A stretch of DNA of 64,000 bases. Source: Sipunculus nudus (Eukaryota; Annelida; Sipuncula; Golfingiida; Sipunculidae). The notes below the pieces were generated by a model that worked only from the letters and a program-made list of their open reading frames with translations, had not been told where the DNA came from and made no database searches. The stretch covers positions 30,381,558 through 30,445,557 of the forward strand of contig CM049310.1 of the NCBI GenBank assembly GCA_026874595.1, in the 5' to 3' direction. This document shows positions 1-9,659 of this stretch, in pieces. The translations under genes were made by a program, and so were the position numbers. Positions within the stretch are counted from its first letter, which is position 1. Every line of letters begins with the position of its first letter.

Positions 1-1460
1 CTCGGGAACCGTTTGACCGATCAGGAAAATTTTTTTGCACAAATGTAGCCCTCGGAGAGCTTTATAACATACACCAAAAATGGTGGCGCCACCTGCAACC
101 ATGTTTGCACAGTGTCCATCTGTTCGTCTGCCTTGGGTTAAAATCACTCATATCTCTGCAGTGACTTGACTAATTCACCTGAAATTCGGCATGCGCAAAC
201 ATCCTGGATAGCTTTTCTGATTTTATGACAGGTGGCGCCACCTACATTCACGTTGACGCTGCAGACATCCAAGCTCATATCTCGGGAACCGTTTGACCGA
301 TCAGGAAAATTCTTTTGCACAAATGTAGCCCTTGGAGAGCTTTATAACATACACCAAAAATGGTGGCGCCACCTGCAACCATGTTTGCACAGTGTCCATC
401 TGTTCGTCTGCCTTGGGTTAAAATCACTCATATCTCTGCAGTGACTTGACTAATTCACCTGAAATTTGGCATGCGTATACATCCTGGATAGCTTATCTGA
501 TTTTATGACAGGTGGCGCCACCTACATTCACGTTTACGCTGCAGACATCCAAGCTCATATCTCGGGAACCGTTTGACCGATCAGGAAAATTCTTTTGCAC
601 AAATGTAGCCCTTGGAGAGCTTTATAACATACACCAAAAATGGTGCCGCTACCTGCAACCATGTTTGTACAGTGTCCATCTGTTTGTCTGCCTTGGGTTA
701 AAATCACTCATATCTCTGCAGTGACTTGACTAATTCACCTGAAATTTGGCATGCGTATACATCCTGGATAGCTTTTCTGATTTTATGACAGGTGGCGCCA
801 CCTACATTCATGTTTACGCTGCAGACATCCAAGCTCATATCTCAGGAACCGTTTGATTGATCAGGAAAATTTTTTTGCACAAATGTAGCCCTTGGAGAGC
901 TTTATAACATACACAAAAAATGGTGGCGCCACCTGCAACCATGTTTGCACAGTGTCCAGCTGTTCGTCTGCCTTGGGTTAAAATCACTCATATCTCTGCA
1001 GTGGTTTGACTAATTCACCTGAAATTCTGCATGCTTATACATCCTGGATAGCTTTTCTGATTTTATGACAGGTGGCGCCACCTACAATCAAGTTTACGCT
1101 GCAGACATCCAAGCTCATATCTAGGGAACCGTTTGACCAATTGGGCCAAAATTTTGCATGTGTATAGTTCTCACAAAGCTCTTTATCATACGCTAAACTG
1201 GTGGCGCCACCTGCAACCCTTTTTTGCACAGCGTCCATCTGTTTGTCTGCCAAGGGCAAAAATCACTCATATACAATATAGTGGTTTGACTTATCTGCCT
1301 TAAATTTTGCATATGTATACAACTTGGACGGCTTTCTGGATTTTTTGGTAGGTAGCGCAACCTACATACACAATTTGGCTGCAGACATCCATGCTGATAT
1401 GCAACACTTCACCCGTTCCACTCTGATTTAGGCGGATACAAGTAGTCGCTTGTCGACTAC
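1..1460 (+). repeat. 280-bp tandem array ending in a hairpin (family E)
   Basis: The phrase CTCGGGAACCGTTTGACC recurs at 1, 281, 561, 841 and 1121 (the last two diverged), an exact 280-bp period. Each unit carries two copies of the palindromic core GGTGGCGCCACC (for example near 82, 230 and 362). The array runs off the left edge of the window. It decays after about 1,260 and is followed by a hairpin at 1,442-1,460 (GTAGTCG, 5-nt loop, CGACTAC) and CCGTATTCTAG. A reverse-oriented relative sits at about 51,477-52,420. The 70-residue open frames in the array are repeat shadows. Probably the tail of a non-autonomous element with internal tandem repeats. Confidence 0.85.
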
Positions 1461-1925
1461 CCGTATTCTAGTTTATTACTGGAATTAATAGATAATTTCA
1501 CACCTGGTGAAGTTTTTACTCTTCTGAATTAAGGAATTACTTATCTGATGAACATCCACACTTTTATAGCAATACACCACTTTTTGGACACAATTAAATG
1601 TGCACTTTAATTATTGTAACCCTGGTGGAACAATACAAAATCTAAAATGTAGCACAGAATGAATCAAATACAGAAAATTATAACATTCATCTAGTTTATG
1701 CACCAGCTGGGTTGGGGGGGGGGGGAGGCAGGGCAGAGATGAAGCCTGCTAGTAGTGGCCAAGCTGAGCCAAGGCAAGCTGCCTGAGTGGGTTATGTGAC
1801 ACACGTGAAGGCTGTATTACGAGGTGGACTTGATATATACAATACTTGACATAGTGTATGAAAACTTGAATAAAAGCTTCTCTTTTCAATCAATTCCTTT
1901 GAAATTTCAGATTTTCAAAGATTAA
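1461..1925. other. Intergenic, no gene seen
   Basis: AT-rich sequence without a supportable gene. It holds a 12-base G run at about 1,714-1,725. Confidence 0.5.
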
Positions 1926-2565
1926 ATCCGTATGTATATATGCTGTGAAAATTAAATCAACAGTGCTTACAGGGAATAAACAAGCCGTAGCCAAAGTTGG
2001 ACAAAGTTTAAGGTATCGATTTTTTATTAATGCTATGACTTAAAAAATTGCAAAATTTAGATAAAATGTTGGGTAAACAAATGAATCTTGATAAGATAAA
2101 GTTATATCCCTGAAAAAAAAGTCTCCAGCTTCAGCAATTCTCATGTTAAGTGAGTAAATACATTTCCTGATTTTTAAAAAATTGCATTATATTTGGGCCC
2201 ATAACTCCAAAATAATACGCAATACTGACCAAATATTTGGTATGTTAGTATATGTATGGAAGTATATGAATACTAAATATGATCAAAAACTGATCAGTGG
2301 TTTTGATATAAGGCAGCCTGGAAGTGTAACAAAGGCTTTTTTATGGAAAACAGAGATTTTTCCTTAATATTTTGAAGGAACAAAGTCCTAGTGACCCAAA
2401 TTTCAGTACGGTAGAAGAATTTGGGGACATCTAACTGTATGCAACATTTTGGATTCATAGGTCCAATGGTTTCAAAACGTGCCCTGTTAACGGACGGATG
2501 GACATACGGACGGACAAGGACCACGACTATAGCTCAGATGACTTACAGTCAGCTGAGCTAAAAAT
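1926..2565 (+). mobile_element. Non-autonomous hairpin-ended element, family A, copy 1
   Basis: About 640 bp repeated with moderate divergence at 27,458-28,100. Shared phrases run from GTATATATGCTGTGAAAATT to the end. The 3' end is a GGAC-rich stretch (ACGGACGG/GGACAAGGAC), then an imperfect hairpin at 2,530-2,560: TAGCTCAGATGAC, 5-nt loop, GTCAGCTGAGCTA, one mismatch, followed by AAAA. The same terminus closes the 336-bp array at 54,680-54,710. No protein is encoded. Architecture resembles bivalve pearl or Helitron-associated interspersed elements (inference). Confidence 0.7.
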
Positions 2566-4400
2566 TGAACTCATAGGTTTCTCAGGTAAACTGTCAGTAC
2601 GGTATTAAGATTCTCAAGTTTAGAGTGGCATATCATGCAATAGTAGAATCCACTTTTCCTACTGATTACACATCCATTTGATGGATAAGAATCAACCTGT
2701 GTCCTTATTAAGAATACATCCTTATGATTAGAAGAACAAATCACCTTACTTCTAGAGCACACTTACCTGCTGGTTAAGAAAACATGCATTTGCTTATTTA
2801 GAAGATGCCCAATTGCCAATTGAACTCACCACCAGAGCCCTTATGCCCTGCCCTTTTGACCTAATTATTTTAATGAGCCCCAAAAATGCTCCTACACAGA
2901 AGACAACAATGGTTTCACAAAGGTCGATGATGTAGAAATCGCATTAACTGACGTCATCAACTAGAATCTCTGCACTGATGAATATATCGCAGTCATTGTG
3001 AACTGTCTTGCAATATTTTGGATTATTTGTTTCATACAAATTACGTGCCATGAAGGAAACACATTATTATTTACTCAGTAGTTGGAAGAATGGCTCCTGC
3101 AACCCAAATATGTCCAGGAAAACATGCCGACATGAGTACTGGTACAGACTTCACGTGTTCTGATTGGGAGAACTCTCGAAAATTATGCAAATTTTATTAT
3201 TGTCAGGTGACTGACGGTTTACAGTAATATCAGCAATCTGATGGCTGCACCGAACAGTTATGCTCATGATTATTCATTAAATGAATATGCTATTAAGGTC
3301 ACGTAAAGTTCATGGTGAGGTCAATTAAGAACATGTTACACATACATTTGCCAATTAAACCACATCTGTTAAAAGATCTACTTCTCATAAGAACATCAAC
3401 TTTTGTATTTTTAACATATCCACTTGTCAACAAAGAACAAATCCACCAGCCTACACAGAACACAATGTACCAGAACACATCTATGCTGAAATTGGTGTTT
3501 ATTACATCAGATTTTATTGGGAGATTAATCACTGTCCATACTGAATCAATATAACCAAATCAAACACTACTTATCCTAAACAGGGTTCATACACTCCATG
3601 CATATCAATACTGCAGGCTTTTTAAGGACTTTAAAAAATATTACAGAATTTACTGAACAACTTACACGCCAGGCATGTCATTTTGCAGGTAAATAAATTC
3701 CACAACTTCTCAAATATGTAAATTTGACTCTCAAAATTTCACAATCACTTTAGGATTTTAAGGATGTATGAACCCTGTACACAAAATAAGAACAATTAAC
3801 TCTGTCCCTGTTAATTGTTACACTGATCACAATACTACAGTTAACAAAAGGTTAATTAGTACTTACTCTCCTTCGTCACTGCAAGCAAACAAAAGCAAAT
3901 TAGTGCTGATACAAGCTGCCATGCATGACACTTGCGTGTTTCCTTCCCTGTTTCCACGAATGGATTCTTCCACATTTGTACACTGAAGCACTTTAAGCAG
4001 GTGAATCCATTATAGCAAATTTGGTGATACAGCATCATATGATGCAGTTGGCCCTGCTATCCACAAATTTATAATGGATTCTTCCATACATGTATAATAT
4101 ATAATGTAATGCAATGAACCGATTATATCATACAGGGGGTAACAATCTGACAATGCAGAATATAGAAAATGCTGTAGACTGTTACATGTTACTGTTACAT
4201 GTCCCATCTCATCGCAGTAACTCATCATTATGTGTATAATCTTTGCTGGATTATGTTGTATAATTTTAACATAAACATGCACAATATGACACAGGAAGAA
4301 ATGCAAATTTAAAATTTGATCATACACAAAATTACCTGATTTTATAAGTATTATAATTTATATACAGTTTATACAAGCTTATACTGCCCCTTACAGAGCA
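2566..4400. other. Intergenic, no gene seen
   Basis: AT-rich sequence with only short unrelated open frames on both strands (for example 3,312-3,554 and 4,010-4,327), none recognisable and none with convincing splice context. The missing C-terminal exon of the ZC2HC1A-like gene could lie here, but no C-x2-C zinc-ribbon coding was found. Confidence 0.4.
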
Positions 4401-4524
4401 GTGTTCAAAGCTGTCAAGATTATCCTAGAAAACATCTACAATTATAGTGTTGGTTTATTTATGTATGAAATTAATTATTAAATGTTACCTTTAATTGTAT
4501 CTGAATTATTTTGTTTAAACTTAG

Positions 4525-4975
4525 ATGTACATCATTACAGCACAAGAAGAATGCATTTTTTTCCATGTGCGAGTATGCAAAACTGCAGCCTACAGTAAAA
4601 CTTTACAATTCAAAGGGGTTGGAATTTGGAACAATATAATTAAAGATATTGATCCTTGTAGTGCAATATCAACATTTAAACGTCATTTGAAAGAATATTT
4701 TTTCCTCCACTTAAGAATCATATTAATTGTATTTAACCTCATTTCATAATCAAATGTTGATTAGTTTGTTTTCTCTGTATTGCAAAAATAATTAATTTTA
4801 GTTTTCTTACTGCACAGTGCCTGAATCATATAACCTACTATATTTAGTGTTAATACTGAGAGGACAAGTACTCTGTGAGTCAGTCCTCTTTGTCACAGGA
4901 ATAACTATATACAAATAAATTGTTTCAGGTATAATGTGATATATATTCTTGTGGCAATAAATGAAATGAAATTGA
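4525..4975 (+). mobile_element. 3' remnant of a non-LTR retrotransposon (LINE)
   Basis: An open frame at 4,525-4,749 contains KGVGIWNNIIKDIDPCSAI followed by STFKRHLKEYFF. This matches the usual C-terminal tail of LINE ORF2 proteins of the CR1/L2/jockey kind (pattern: x-x-WN-x-(L/I)-x-x-x-I-x-x-...-FK-x-x-L-K-x-Y-FF). Downstream, GGACAAGTACTCTGTGAGTC, a cytosine/thymine-rich stretch and a terminal AATAAATGAAATGAAATTGA resemble a LINE 3' UTR and simple-repeat tail. The 5' portion (reverse transcriptase, endonuclease) is absent, as expected of 5'-truncated copies. Clade assignment is uncertain. Confidence 0.65.
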
Positions 4976-4979
4976 ATTG

Positions 4980-5834
4980 ATGTGTTAAGTTTTCATTGCC
5001 ATGTGTATTCAGAGCCACTTCTGCAGCATCCATGCAGCCTTGTATTAAGTAGGTATATCAGATTCCACTAGAGGGCATCATGATTCGTGCGTGGACAGAT
5101 TTTGCCCCATTTCCTGTGACCACCCATGGCTTTCCCTCTGTGAATCATCAACTTATTTTGAATCGTCAACCATATGCATGTTGGCTTTGGGATTCCCCTT
5201 GTCATGTGATCAGATCGGACAATGGTCTCTCAAATATTAATTCTGTGCGGTTCTATCATGCACTGAAGCCATTTTAGATGGAGAAAACTTAAAGCAAATG
5301 TGCAGCATGACTTTGGACGCCATTTAGAAGGCAAGTAGCTTGTGACAGTTTATCTCATCCTTATAAATAAGCTGTTTGATTTATATAAAAGACCCATATA
5401 TGAGCTGATATATCCATCAAAATAAAGTACCGTCATATACTTCATGTATTCATTTGTTTAAATATAATTTTAACTAATTTTGATAGAATTATTTAAGAAT
5501 AATAATTGTAATTTATTTAATAATTAAATTAATTGAGGTATCCAGCTTTCCATTTATATATTCAGCATATATCGAGAGCTTTTCACCTTTTCATGAGTGA
5601 ATTTTAAGGAACAACAAGGAGTTAACAAGGCCAGATTTATGTTTTAAAGGATCTCAACAATATCTGACCATTCTAATATCATGAGGACATGTAAGGACAT
5701 GGGGTTCTGACAGCTCATATGTCATGATCTCCTCAAATGAGAAAAGAACCTACCAAAATATGCAGATTTTTTTTTTATTTCTCTTATTCATTAAATGAAT
5801 ATTTACATATTAATAGAGGTATTCAGCACAATAT
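4980..5834. other. Intergenic, no gene seen
   Basis: AT-rich unique sequence; a 65-residue open frame at 5,080-5,277 has no recognisable family and no coding support. Confidence 0.4.
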
Positions 5835-7706
5835 ATTAAAATACTAGATGTGGTCGGACAATGGTCCTCAGAGGGCCCAGTGTTTCTGCTAGTGCTGGAC
5901 TAGTTTACATATGGGTGAAAAATCAAGTCAAATTTGAAAAATATCACAAACAGAAACAGGTTTTTATCAATATGCATGAAGGAAAAAATCATACTGGATT
6001 AAAGAAGACATGTCTGAAAAGATGTGTGCAATAGAAAATCACCAAATGTAGTATGTAAGCCATATTTGATTTTTAGAAAGTCTGTAATTCAATAGGTCTG
6101 GAGCCCTCCTGGGGACCAATGATTCCTGTAAATTTGGAAAAGCTGAAGTATGTTGTTGTTAAGTTATCACGCACGAAAGAAAATCAGCAACTGGGCAGTG
6201 GCGGCCATATTTGGATTCCAACAGGTCTGTAATTCAAAAGGTCTGGAGCCCTTACAGGTACCAATCATCCCTGTGAATTTGAGAAAGCTGCAGTAGGTTG
6301 TTGTTGAATTATTGTGCTTAAAAGAAAATCAGCGATCGGGCTGTGGTGGCCATATTTGAATTCCGACAGGTCTGTAATTCAATAGGCCTGGAGCCCTCAT
6401 AGGTACCAACCATCCCTGTGAATTTGGGAAAGCTACAGTATGTTGTTGTTGAGTTATCGCGTGCAAAAGGAAATCAGCAATTGGGCTGTGGCAGCCATAT
6501 TTGAATTCCGACAGGTCTGTAATTCAATAGGTCTGGAGCCGTCATAGGTACCAATCATCCCTGCAGTATGTTGTTGTTGAGTTATTGCGTGCGAAAGAGA
6601 ATCAGCGATTGAGCTGTGGCGGCCATATTTGAATTCCGACAAGTCTGTAATTCAATAGGTCTGGAGCCCTCATAGGTACCAACCATCCCTGTGAATTTGG
6701 GAAAGCTGCAGTATGTTGTTGTTGAGTTATTGCGTGCGAAAGGAAATCAGCGATTGGGCTGTGGAGGCCATATTTGAATTCAGACAAGTCTGTAATTCAA
6801 TAGGTCTGGAGCCCTTATAGGTACCAATCATCCCTGTGAATTTGGGAAAGCTGCAGTATGATGTTGTTGAGTTATTGCGTGCAAAAGAAAATCAGCGATT
6901 GGGCTGTGGCAGCCATGTTTGAATTCCGACAAGTCTGTAATTCGATAGGTCTGGAGCCCTCATAAATACAATCATCCCTGTGAATTTGGGAAAGCTGCAG
7001 TATGTTGTTGTTGAGTTACTGTGTGCGAAAGAAAATCAGCGATTGAGCTGTGGCGGCCATGTTTGAATTCCGACAAGTCTGTAATTCAATAGGTCTGGAG
7101 CCCTCATAGGTACCAACCATCCCTGTGAATTTGGGAAAGCTGCAGTATGTTGTTGTTGAGTTATTGCGTGCGAAAGGAAATCAGCGATTGGGCTGTGGAG
7201 GCCATATTTGAATTCAGACAAGTCTGTAATTCAATAGGTCTGGAGCCCTTATAGGTACCAATCATCCCTGTGAATTTGGGAAAGCTGCAGTATGATGTTG
7301 TTGAGTTATTGCGTGCAAAAGAAAATCAGCGATTGGGCTGTGGCGGCCATGTTTGAATTCCGACAAGTCTGTAATTCGATAGGTCTGGAGCCCTCATAAG
7401 TACAATCATCCCTGTGAATTTGGGAAAGCTGCAGTATGTTGTTGTTGAGTTACTGCGTGCGAAAGAAAATCAGCGATTGGGCTGTGGCGGCCATATTTAA
7501 ATTCTGACAAGTCTGTAATTCGATAGGTCTGGAGCCATCATAGGTACCAATCATCCCTGTGAATTTGGGAAAGCTGCAGTATGTTGTTGTTGAGTTATAG
7601 CGTGCGAAAGAAAGTGTCACTGTCGGAAGGACGGATGGACGGAAGGAAGGATGGACGGACTGACATTGTGATCACTATAGGGCACCGCTTGTCAAGCAGG
7701 GCCCTA
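5835..7706 (+). mobile_element. Pearl/Helitron-associated-like element with 145-bp tandem array (family B)
   Basis: The left end near 5,847 reads CTAGATGTGGTCGGACAATG and then GGTCC and GGGCCC, giving short inverted motifs. From about 6,080 the phrase GTCTGTAATTC recurs at 6080, 6225, 6370, 6515, 6643, 6788, 6933, 7077, 7222, 7367 and 7511: a 145-bp period with one 17-bp-shorter unit, eleven copies. The block 6,643-7,076 is duplicated as 7,077-7,510, a three-unit higher-order repeat. A GGAC/GGAA microsatellite follows (7,625-7,660), then a hairpin at 7,678-7,706 (TAGGGCACCGCTTG / CAAGCAGGGCCCTA, 12 of 14 paired) and TAA. Minus-strand frames of about 61 residues are shadows. Confidence 0.75.
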
Positions 7707-7899
7707 ATAATGATGTTATATGTTTGTAGGCTGTAGGTTCACTGTATGTTCACTGTAGGCTGTTTATTAAAAATATATGGCAGGCATTTGTAAAGCACCA
7801 GGAAAAATTGTGTCTCATTCTTTAAAATGTCAAGGAATTTTAAAAACTTAAAAGATAAAAGTGTAGTCTTGTTGATATACAAGTTTATTGCTGACCTAC

Positions 7900-7935
7900 C
7901 TGTAAGCGTCTGAAGCAGGACTGTACTGAAGCCGT
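7900..7935 (-). CDS. Candidate 36-nt exon of the ZC2HC1A-like gene
   Basis: On the minus strand a polypyrimidine acceptor ending TTCTTTCAG precedes 36 nt and an excellent donor CAG|GTAGGT follows. The preceding gene exon (9,660-9,808) ends with two bases of a codon. Joining gives an open frame (R)LQYSPASDAY(R) that again ends in phase 2. The polar, Ser/Tyr-rich content suits the linker before the C-terminal zinc ribbon in ZC2HC1 proteins. Only splice-site quality and phase support it; transcript data would decide. Confidence 0.35.
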
Positions 7936-7969
7936 CTGAAAGAAGCCAAATGAAAATACAACAGAGAGG

Positions 7970-8345
7970 CAAAGCATAGGCACAGAGCACATGTTGACAG
8001 AGCAGAGGCACAGAGCACATGCTAACAGAAGCAGAGGCACAGAGCTCATGCTAACAGAAGCAGAGGCACAGAGCTCATGCTAACAGAAGCAGGAGCACAG
8101 AGCACACGCTGACAGAAGCAGAAACTCAGGGTACATGCTTACAGGAGAGGCACAGAGCACATGATGACAGGAGAGGCACAGAGCGCATGATGACAGGGGA
8201 GGCAGAGAGCGCATGTTGACAAGAGAGGCACAGAGTGCATGCTGCCTGAAGGAGAGGCACAGAGCACATGCATGCTTACAGAAGCAGAGACAGAGCATAC
8301 ACTGACAGAAACAGAGGCATAGAGCACATGCAGGAACAGAGAAAA
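7970..8345. repeat. 26-29-bp minisatellite
   Basis: Tandem GCAGAGGCACAGAGCTCATG-type units, first about 29 bp, then about 26 bp, roughly 13 degenerate copies. Cys/Leu-rich frames on the minus strand (8,080-8,439 and 8,139-8,477) are produced by the repeat and are not genes. Confidence 0.8.
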
Positions 8346-8549
8346 TTGCTGACAGAAGGGGAGAAAGACAGTAATACAAATATAAATATACAGCCGGACC
8401 TGCAAAACTAAATCTAAGACCATATACATTGATGTACATGGACTGGGTAAAATTCTGATTCTAGTTTGCCCTGACACTGGTTTCCCATGAACCTGACATT
8501 CACTTCATCTAGAATTTCTCGACTTACTGGTACCCTTATCCATTCCTGA

Positions 8550-9280
8550 TCCTTCCCTTTATCCTCCATTTGGTTTTTCTTCTAACCCTGGATTTTCTGG
8601 TCTTTCTTCTAACCCTGGATTTCCTTGTCCTTCCCCTGACTCTGGATTTCTGGTACCTCCACATCCCCTGGATGTCCTTGTCCTTGCCCTAACCCTGGAT
8701 TTTCCTTGTCCTTACCCTAACTATGGATTTCCTTGTCCTCCCCCTAACCATTGATTTCCTTGTCCTTCCCCTAACCATGGATTTCCTTGTCCTTCCCCTA
8801 GCCCTGGATTTTCTGGTAATTCCCCATCCCCTTGATTTCTGGTACCTCCCCATCCCCTGGACTTCCTGGTCTTTCCCCTAGTCCTGGACTTCCTGGTCTT
8901 TCCCCAAGTCCTGGATTTTCTGGCTCTTAACTCAAAACTGGATTTCCTGGTCCATCTACTTTTCCTAGACTTTCTGATCCTTGACCTTTTTCCTGGATTT
9001 CCTTGGTCTTCCCCTGACTCTGGATTTCCCAGTACTTCCTCTAACCCTGGACTTTCTAATCCTTCCCATAACCCTGGATATTTTGACACTTCCCCTTACC
9101 CTGGATTTCCTGGTCCTTCCCCTAACCTTGGATTGCCTGGTCCTTCCCCTAGCCCTGGATATTTTGGGATTTCTCCTAACCCTGGATATCCTGGTCCTTC
9201 ATCAAGAATCCTGGCCCTTCTCCTCATCCTTGATTTCCTGGCCCTTCCCCAGTATTTCACAGAATATCTTAAATTTCCTC
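8550..9280. repeat. 27-bp minisatellite, open in frame on both strands
   Basis: About 26 degenerate copies of a CCTGGATTTCCTGGTCCTTC-type unit of about 27 bp. Because the period is a multiple of three, it leaves open frames on both strands (plus 8,981-9,289; minus 8,721-9,089 and 9,096-9,284) with a 9-residue Gly/Pro/Asn or Leu/Pro periodicity. It lies downstream of the last confident ZC2HC1A-like exon, so is probably intronic or 3' flanking. Confidence 0.8.
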
Positions 9281-9659
9281 TCAATCTGAATTCCCTTGCT
9301 TTTCCTCAACCTGATTTCCTGATTTGATTTTGAATTTCTTAAACTGTGGCCAAACTTTATGTTTCTTGCCTCCTCTGACCCTGAATGTAACTGATTTTCC
9401 CTGACTGTGAACTGCTTTTACATTCCTGTGAATTTCAATGTCCAAAACTTTTCCTACCTGGCTGCAAAGTAGCCTGCTAATGAAATCTTGCAAAGTTCTA
9501 CTGGAACCACAGTACGGAAATGCGAAGGAGCTTTTTATACAAAGCAAGAGACCAGAAGATATACAATTAAAATTAAATAAAAGCTGTAGATCCATATAGT
9601 GATATACACCATACATGTTAATCATTAGGACCAGTGACCATAGTCCATGACCATTTTAC

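Noticed and set aside
232-1259. 70-76-residue open frames at 232-444, 512-724 and 1,035-1,259
   Set aside because: They recur with the 280-bp unit, contain the palindromic core and resemble no protein.
6454-7221. Near-identical 61-62-residue minus-strand frames
   Set aside because: Shadows of the 145-bp array; identity reflects DNA duplication, not protein conservation.
8080-8477. Cys-rich minus-strand frames resembling a cysteine-rich peptide
   Set aside because: Generated by a 26-29-bp minisatellite; no signal peptide or disulfide-type spacing beyond the repeat.
9480-9545. Minus-strand segment AFPYCGSSRTLQDF ending at a good donor, considered as the missing C-terminal zinc ribbon of the ZC2HC1A-like gene
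   Set aside because: The C-x2-C pairs are absent, the upstream acceptor is poor, and a donor is not expected at the final exon.
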